From positions 1,488,001 through 1,552,000 of the forward strand of contig OZ241339.1 in assembly GCA_965200235.1 (NCBI GenBank): 64,000 nt of DNA. The letters are read 5' to 3'. The stretch's first letter is position 1. Each line of letters begins with the position of its first letter. The notes below the pieces were generated by a model, which saw only the letters and a program-made list of their open reading frames with translations, made no database searches and was not told the DNA's origin. This DNA comes from Azotimanducus chitobiosivorans (lineage in GTDB: Bacteria > Pseudomonadota > Gammaproteobacteria > Pseudomonadales > Azotimanducaceae). Of this stretch, positions 59,036 through 64,000 are shown piece after piece. A program made the position numbers and the translations under genes.

Positions 59036-60284
59036 TGACCTCCCGCCTACCCTCAAAGACCTCCATATCGAGCTTGCCTTCGCTACGCGCAACCGCCGAA
59101 GACACAAATGCGTCGCCGCAAATATTGACTGCGGTACGCATCATGTCGAGCAGCCTGTCCACGCCGAGGATAAGGGCGATGCCCTCGACAGGCAGACCCA
59201 CTTGCGCGAGCACCATGGTCAGCATGATGATGCCAGCGCTCGGCACCGCCGCGGTGCCGATCGATGCGAGCGTCGCCGTCAAAATCACTGTGAGATACGC
59301 TGACGCGCTCAGGTCGATGCCATAGAAGCCTGCAATGAACACGGTCGCCACACCCTGCATGATGGCCGTGCCGTCCATATTGATAGTCGCGCCGAGCGGA
59401 ATCGAAAAGGACGCGACATCGTTGTGTACGCCGAGTTTTTCGCGCACCGTGCGCAAGGTAACCGGCATGGTGACTGCGGACGAGGAGGTCGTGAACGCCA
59501 CCAGCATCGGCTCACGTATGCGCCGGAAGAATGCGAGCGGGCTGACGCGGACCAATAGATAAATCAGCAGGCCGTAGGTGACGGCCAAATGAATGCCGAG
59601 ACCGAGCACAACGGTCATAAAGTACTGCAGTAGATCAAGAATCTTGTCGAAGCCAATCTCTGCGAACACGTTCGACATCAAACAGAACACGCCGACCGGC
59701 GCGGCTTGAATGAGCAGCGTGATGAGATTCATCAGTATCTGGTTGAAATCTTCGAAGAAGGCGCGCACGCGAGCGCCCGGCTCACCGCTACGCGCGACGA
59801 CGAAGCCGATCAGGAGCGCAAAGACGATGATCTGCAGCATGTTGCCCGCCGCCATGGCACTGACTGGATTGGTTGGCACCATGCCGACGATCACGTCGCG
59901 AATCTCCCGGCCTTCAGGCGGCTCAAACGCCTCGCTCGTGGATGCTTCGGCGCCAGCGCCTGGGTCGATGGCAATGGCGAGCACGAGCGCCATACTGACC
60001 GCAGCGCAAGTGGTCAACAGATATAGCCCGATGGTTTTGCCGCCGAGCCGCCCAATGCTGTTGCCATCACTCAAATTCGCGGCGCCGCAGACAATGGATG
60101 CGAACACGAGCGGCACCACCATAAGCTGCAGGAGCGCGATGAAGATTTTGCCGCCGATGAAGAAGACCTGATCGACGAGCACGCTGTAGAGCCAGTGCGA
60201 CGAGTCCATGCCGGACAGTTGAAAGAACGAGCCGACGACAATGCCAACGCCCATGCCGATGAGGATTTTGTAGGTGAGGTTCAT
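59025..60284 (-). CDS. Dicarboxylate/amino acid:cation symporter (DAACS family)
   Basis: 419-residue membrane transporter of the GltP/DctA family. Features: NPVSAMAAGNMLQIIVFALL, the serine-rich hairpin AFTTSSSAVTMPVTLRTV, the substrate and cation motif SIPLGATINMDGTAIMQG, and PSAGIIMLTMVLAQVGLP followed by DRLLDMMRTAVNICGDAF. It would import C4-dicarboxylates or glutamate/aspartate with sodium or protons; DMMRTAVN is compatible with either. ATG 60284. Downstream gene overlaps by 11 nt. Confidence 0.93.
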   Translation of the reverse strand: MNLTYKILIGMGVGIVVGSFFQLSGMDSSHWLYSVLVDQVFFIGGKIFIALLQLMVVPLVFASIVCGAANLSDGNSIGRLGGKTIGLYLLTTCAAVSMALVLAIAIDPGAGAEASTSEAFEPPEGREIRDVIVGMVPTNPVSAMAAGNMLQIIVFALLIGFVVARSGEPGARVRAFFEDFNQILMNLITLLIQAAPVGVFCLMSNVFAEIGFDKILDLLQYFMTVVLGLGIHLAVTYGLLIYLLVRVSPLAFFRRIREPMLVAFTTSSSAVTMPVTLRTVREKLGVHNDVASFSIPLGATINMDGTAIMQGVATVFIAGFYGIDLSASAYLTVILTATLASIGTAAVPSAGIIMLTMVLAQVGLPVEGIALILGVDRLLDMMRTAVNICGDAFVSSAVARSEGKLDMEVFEGRREVNAA

Positions 60285-60296
60285 GTGGAGGCTCCT

Positions 60297-60725
60297 TCAG
60301 GATTGTCGAGCGAGCTGGTCGCGGATTTTCTGCGCGTGAGACTCAAGCACCGCAATGTCCTCAAACTCGCGTGCGTGGAACTTGAGCTCAAGGCCGTGAT
60401 GGCGAGGCAGTATATGAAAATGCAGATGAAACACTGTTTGTCCCGCTTCGCGGCCACTGAGCTGCGCAATCATGATGCCTGGCGACTCGAAGGCGGCGCG
60501 CACCGCGCGCCCGACGAGTTGCACGCTCTTGATCGTCGCCGCGAGATCATCAGGCGGAATGCCGAACAAATCCTCGGACGGATATTTGGGAATGACCAGC
60601 GTATGACCCGGCACCTGCGGCATGGCGTCCATGAACGCTAGCGTCTTGGCGTCCTCATAGACTTTCGCTGCCGGCGCCTCTGCGCGCAGAATCTTTGCGA
60701 AAATGTTGTCCGTCGAGTAGCTCAA
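60297..60725 (-). CDS. HIT-family (histidine triad) nucleotide hydrolase
   Basis: 142-residue HIT protein of the HinT-like branch. The histidine triad is FHLHFHILPR (H-x-H-x-H), preceded by GQTV. The N-terminal IFAKILRAEAPAAKVYEDAK and PGHTLVIPK are typical. HinT-type enzymes hydrolyse AMP-lysine and aminoacyl adenylates. The start is TTG 60725; no ATG gives the family N-terminus. It lies 12 nt from the symporter start and is divergent from the amidohydrolase. Confidence 0.9.
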   Translation of the reverse strand: MSYSTDNIFAKILRAEAPAAKVYEDAKTLAFMDAMPQVPGHTLVIPKYPSEDLFGIPPDDLAATIKSVQLVGRAVRAAFESPGIMIAQLSGREAGQTVFHLHFHILPRHHGLELKFHAREFEDIAVLESHAQKIRDQLARQS

Positions 60726-60847
60726 GGGCCGTGTCTCTCGATGCGGTTATGCCGCCTATGATACCTATGCAGCGTCCTGTTTTCGTAATGGTCGCCGTAA
60801 TGGTCGCATTGCTGTGCGCCATCACAGGCGTGACAGAGGAGGCCAGC

Positions 60848-61828
60848 ATGGCCGAGATCATCGATATGCACGTTCATGTCGCTGGCATCGGCGCTGGTGA
60901 CAGCGGCATCCATATCAACGAAGCCATGCAGGAAAGCTGGCGCTTCCCCGTGTATCTTCGCGCCTTCGGCGTCACCCGCGAGCACCTCGAAGCAGGCGGC
61001 GACGCCGTCCTGCTCGAGCATCTCAATGCCGAAATCAAAGCGTCAGTGCGCGTCTCCAAGGCCGTCGTGCTGGCAATGGACGGGGTCATCAATGAAGAGG
61101 GTAAGCTCGACCGCGACGCCACCCAAATCTACGTGCCGAACGAGTTTCTCGCACGCGAACTACCAAGGTTCGAGCGTCTGCTCTTTGGCGCGAGCGTCAA
61201 TCCCTACCGGCACGATGCGCTTGAACGCTTGGAAGAAGTCAAGTCGCAGGGTGCCGTGCTCATCAAGTGGCTTCCGAACATCATGTACATCGATCCGGCT
61301 GACCCCGAGCTTCGCACGTTCTATGAAACGATGGTCGAACTCGACCTGCCGCTTTTGACACACGCCGGGCGCGAGCGCGCCTTTGCGAATGCTCGCGATG
61401 AACTTGGCGATCCAGCACGCCTCGCACTGCCGCTTGAGATAGGCGTAAGAGTCATCGCCGCGCACGTCGGCACCGACGGCGAGACGCACGGCGAAGCGAA
61501 TTTCGATCGCATCCTGCCGCTCTTCGAAGCGTTCCCGAATCTGTACGCGGACATCTCGAGCCTCACACAAATCAACAAGCTCGGCGACCTCGCACAGGTG
61601 CTCTCGCACCCCGAACTTGAAAACCGGCTGATTTACGGCAGCGACTGGCCGCTACAGTTCTTTCCACTCGTTTCGCCCTTCTATCATCTGGGGGATGTGC
61701 CTGTTTCGCAGGCATCCGAGATAGCACGCATCGACAATCAATGGGACCGGGATGTGGCGCTGAAAGAAGCCATGGGCGTGCCCGATACGGTCTTCCACCG
61801 CTCCGCCGAAGCGCTCAACCTGCGGTGA
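60848..61828 (+). CDS. Amidohydrolase-family metal-dependent hydrolase
   Basis: 326-residue TIM-barrel hydrolase of the amidohydrolase-2 type. The metal-binding start is MAEIIDMHVHVAG. Later ligands are seen in LPLLTHAGRER, VIAAHVGTDGE and LIYGSDWPLQFF. The family includes decarboxylases and lactonases, so the reaction is uncertain. GAGGAGG is 4-5 nt before ATG 60848, which decides the start; an upstream in-frame extension encoding a possible hydrophobic segment is less likely. Followed closely by the SnoaL-like gene. Confidence 0.82.
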   Translation: MAEIIDMHVHVAGIGAGDSGIHINEAMQESWRFPVYLRAFGVTREHLEAGGDAVLLEHLNAEIKASVRVSKAVVLAMDGVINEEGKLDRDATQIYVPNEFLARELPRFERLLFGASVNPYRHDALERLEEVKSQGAVLIKWLPNIMYIDPADPELRTFYETMVELDLPLLTHAGRERAFANARDELGDPARLALPLEIGVRVIAAHVGTDGETHGEANFDRILPLFEAFPNLYADISSLTQINKLGDLAQVLSHPELENRLIYGSDWPLQFFPLVSPFYHLGDVPVSQASEIARIDNQWDRDVALKEAMGVPDTVFHRSAEALNLR

Positions 61829-61863
61829 TATAGTTGACGACTGCGGGATCCGGGAGCAAGCAC

Positions 61864-62295
61864 TTGTCAGAAGAGTACGTCGCTATTCGCGAGCTATGCG
61901 AGCGCTATGTAGATGCCGTCAATCGACGCGACGCAGCCGACTGGAGCGCGACCTGGGCGCCCGATGCCGTATGGGATCTCGGTCGCGGCCCGGTCTCGGG
62001 ACGCGAGAACATTGTCGCCATGTGGGAAGCGGCGATGGCGGGGTTGTCGCACGTCATCATGTGGGTGCATTCGGGCGTCATCGAGTCGGTCGAAGGCGAC
62101 CAGGCGAGCGCACGCTGGTATCACCAGGAAACCTTGGACATCGCCGATGGCAGCCGCATGGTCGGCATGGGCGTCTATCGCGACAAACTGGTTCGAATCG
62201 ACGCCAAGTGGCATTTCTCCGAGCGTCGCTATCACCTGCTCTACCTCGGCCCGCCAGACCTCTCCGGGAACTTCAATGCCTACCCTTCCAAGTAA
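61864..62295 (+). CDS. SnoaL-like (NTF2-fold) protein
   Basis: 143-residue cone-shaped alpha-beta protein of the SnoaL_4 kind. It starts SEEYVAIRELCERYVDAVNR and continues RRDAADWSATWAPDAVWDLG and GRENIVAMWEAAM, typical of the fold in polyketide cyclases, dehydratases and ketosteroid isomerases. TTG 61864 is preferred as GGGAGC lies just upstream; TTG 61834 would add 10 residues. 5 to 35 nt after the amidohydrolase, so co-transcribed. Substrate unknown; a steroid-like or aromatic acid is possible given neighbouring catabolic genes. Confidence 0.8.
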   Translation: MSEEYVAIRELCERYVDAVNRRDAADWSATWAPDAVWDLGRGPVSGRENIVAMWEAAMAGLSHVIMWVHSGVIESVEGDQASARWYHQETLDIADGSRMVGMGVYRDKLVRIDAKWHFSERRYHLLYLGPPDLSGNFNAYPSK

Positions 62296-62301
62296 CCCGA
62301 C

Positions 62302-63993
62302 GTGAGCGGCCGCATCCCCGAGGATTTCATTCGCTCACTGCTCGACCGGGCGGACATCGTCGAGTACATCGGCGCGCAGCTCAAGCTCAACAAGAAAGGC
62401 AAGGACTATTGGGCCTGCTGCCCATTCCATCAGGAGAAGACACCTTCGTTCTCGGTGTCCAGCCAGCGGCAAGCCTATCACTGCTTTGGCTGCAAGGCCG
62501 GAGGCAATGTGATTGGATTCATCATGGCGCGCGACAACGTCGGGTACGTTGAAGCCATCGAGACCCTCGCGGCACACTATGGTATGGATGTGCCGCGCGA
62601 GGGCGGGGAACGGATACGCCCCGATCAAGGCATCTACGATATTCTTGCCGAAGCCGCCGCCTGCTTCGTCACTTGGCTTCAGGATGCAAAGAAAGGCGTT
62701 GACGCGCGCGAGTATCTTGAACGCCGCCGCCTGAAGAAGGACACCGTGGAGCAATTCAGCCTCGGCTACGTGCCGGCAGGGTGGGACAATTTGCTGACGA
62801 AGCTCGGCACCGACGAGGCGCGGCGCGAGCTGCTGCACAAGGCCGGCCTTGCACGCCGGCGCGATTCCGACAATGGACTCTACGATATGTTTCGCGGTCG
62901 CCTCATGTTCCCCATCCGCGATGCGCGCGGGCGCATCATCGGCTTTGGCGGCCGCACGCTTCGAAGCGATGAACCCAAATACATCAACTCCCCGCAAACA
63001 CCTGTCTTCCATAAGGCGCGCGAGCTCTACGGACTCTTTGAAGCTCGGCAAGCGAGCCGACGCATCGAGTCATTCGTCCTTGTGGAAGGCTACACGGATG
63101 TCTTGGCACTCCATCAAGCGGGCATCAAGAACGGTGTCGCAACACTCGGCACCGCTGTCGGCGAAGCGCATTTTCGATCGCTGTTTCGCTATGCCGATGA
63201 GATCGCCTGCTGCTTCGATGGCGACACCGCAGGCCGCGCCGCAGCGCACGCTGCCATGCTGCAATCGATTCCGGCGCTTGCTGCGAACAAGCGCCTCAAA
63301 TTCGCCTTCCTGCCCGAAGGCGAGGACCCGGATAGTCTCGTATCCTCGCAAGGTGCCGAAGCCTTCACGAAGCGGCTGTCCACTGCTGGCCTCTTCTCCG
63401 AATACTTCTTTGAAGAAATGCGCACTGGTCTCGACCTCGCTACGCTTGAAGACAAGGCGCGCCTGAGGCAGCTCGCCGAACCGGAAATCGAGCGCTTGCC
63501 CATAACACCCCTGAAAGAGTTGATGCGAACGCAGCTCGCCGAACTGACTGGCAGTGCCTATGCCGCGCGCGCACCGGCAGTCAAGGCACAGCGCTACCCA
63601 CCTGACGACACACACACAGCCAAGCGAAACCGTACGATTCCATTAAGGCAGCACATGCTGTCCATCTTGATTCATTATCCTGCGTTTTTCGCGGGACTTG
63701 AGGAGGCCAGTCGCGAAGCGCTGATCGCAGAGAACGGCGATAGCTTATCGGCATTGGGCGACTATCTGAGCAAGAATGCATCCGCCGACGCCGCAACGAT
63801 TTACGGGTTCTTTCTTGGCACTGAGCACGAGCAGGCGATTCAGCAAGCAGCTGCAAAGCAGTTTGACATTGCCAGCCATCTGCTTGCCAACGAGCTCGCC
63901 GAAGGTGCGCAGAAGCTCGGCCGGTTACAGGCGCGGGAGCGCAGCCGGAAAGCGTTACGCTCGCGACTTAAAGGCGAGAGCGAAGCCCGCTAA
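62302..63993 (+). CDS. dnaG: DNA primase DnaG
   Basis: 563-residue primase that makes RNA primers at the replication fork. The N-terminal zinc-binding domain is CPFHQEKTPSFSVSSQRQAY followed by CFGCKAGGN (CHC2 type). The catalytic TOPRIM core includes GFGGRTL, LVEGYTDVLALHQAGIKNGV, ATLGTA and CFDGDTAGRAAA. A helical C-terminal helicase-binding domain follows from about residue 420. Start GTG 62302, 6 nt after the SnoaL-like gene. The usual neighbours rpsU upstream and rpoD downstream are not visible here, though rpoD could lie past the right edge. Confidence 0.95.
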   Translation: MSGRIPEDFIRSLLDRADIVEYIGAQLKLNKKGKDYWACCPFHQEKTPSFSVSSQRQAYHCFGCKAGGNVIGFIMARDNVGYVEAIETLAAHYGMDVPREGGERIRPDQGIYDILAEAAACFVTWLQDAKKGVDAREYLERRRLKKDTVEQFSLGYVPAGWDNLLTKLGTDEARRELLHKAGLARRRDSDNGLYDMFRGRLMFPIRDARGRIIGFGGRTLRSDEPKYINSPQTPVFHKARELYGLFEARQASRRIESFVLVEGYTDVLALHQAGIKNGVATLGTAVGEAHFRSLFRYADEIACCFDGDTAGRAAAHAAMLQSIPALAANKRLKFAFLPEGEDPDSLVSSQGAEAFTKRLSTAGLFSEYFFEEMRTGLDLATLEDKARLRQLAEPEIERLPITPLKELMRTQLAELTGSAYAARAPAVKAQRYPPDDTHTAKRNRTIPLRQHMLSILIHYPAFFAGLEEASREALIAENGDSLSALGDYLSKNASADAATIYGFFLGTEHEQAIQQAAAKQFDIASHLLANELAEGAQKLGRLQARERSRKALRSRLKGESEAR

Positions 63994-64000
63994 GCGACAG

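Overview
The window is a GC-rich (by eye near 60%) chromosomal segment of a gammaproteobacterium. This rests on gene content typical of that class: hemX/hemY, secB, csiV next to mfd, a ccmCDEFGHI cytochrome c maturation operon, and prfB with its programmed +1 frameshift. No rRNA, tRNA or marker gene allows a finer placement. Acyl-CoA dehydrogenases, a thiolase, an enoyl-CoA hydratase, an acyl-CoA dehydrogenase-associated kinase, an LLM flavoprotein and a Baeyer-Villiger-type monooxygenase suggest a free-living aerobe that degrades lipids or steroids.

Layout. 0-7.6 kb: lipid-type catabolic enzymes, a small double-glycine-leader peptide, an orphan Phd antitoxin and a phosphopantetheinyl transferase. 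7.6-14.4 kb: a tight minus-strand operon of an NAD(P)H/iron-sulphur oxidoreductase, KorA, KorB, a long GAPDH and a GNAT acetyltransferase. 14.4-15.9 kb: a coiled-coil PD-(D/E)XK-like gene between 34-bp direct repeats and a damaged HExxH gene. 16-25.8 kb: CoA transferase, DUF815/DUF503, an MFS-acyltransferase fusion, Bcr/CflA efflux, enoyl-CoA hydratase, SDR, secB, a vapBC pair and 6-phosphogluconate dehydrogenase. 26-32.3 kb: rho, hemY, hemX, a hemD remnant, a LuxR solo and ffh. 32.3-36.4 kb: an accessory island with a broken TonB receptor, a C5-methyltransferase, a frameshifted restriction enzyme and dead antitoxins. 36.4-45.9 kb: prfB, a kinase-like protein, an LLM enzyme, the ccm operon and a decayed toxin-antitoxin pair. 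46-52 kb: a lipoprotein FAD oxidase, csiV and mfd. 52-55.4 kb: a second restriction-modification island (BglII-like enzyme plus SPPY methyltransferase) beside a truncated ATPase. 55.4-64 kb: nfeD-qmcA, amtB, a LOG-family protein, a dicarboxylate symporter, a HIT protein, an amidohydrolase, a SnoaL-like protein and dnaG.

The most unusual signal is a set of palindromic, gene-less elements of several sequence families whose ends are nearly all CTAG. Most of them sit exactly where an adjacent gene's TAG stop codon lies (rho, hemY, the LuxR gene, ccmE, the restriction enzyme, the ATPase fragment). In two cases removing the element with one copy of the target restores a sensible reading frame: the TonB receptor and the LLM enzyme's natural C-terminus. 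They look like non-autonomous transposons that target CTAG/TA and are tolerated because a TAG stop codon survives the insertion. No transposase for them is present here. A separate dispersed repeat of about 180 bp (20.34 and 29.66 kb) and 34-bp direct repeats around the PD-(D/E)XK gene are further unexplained repeats.
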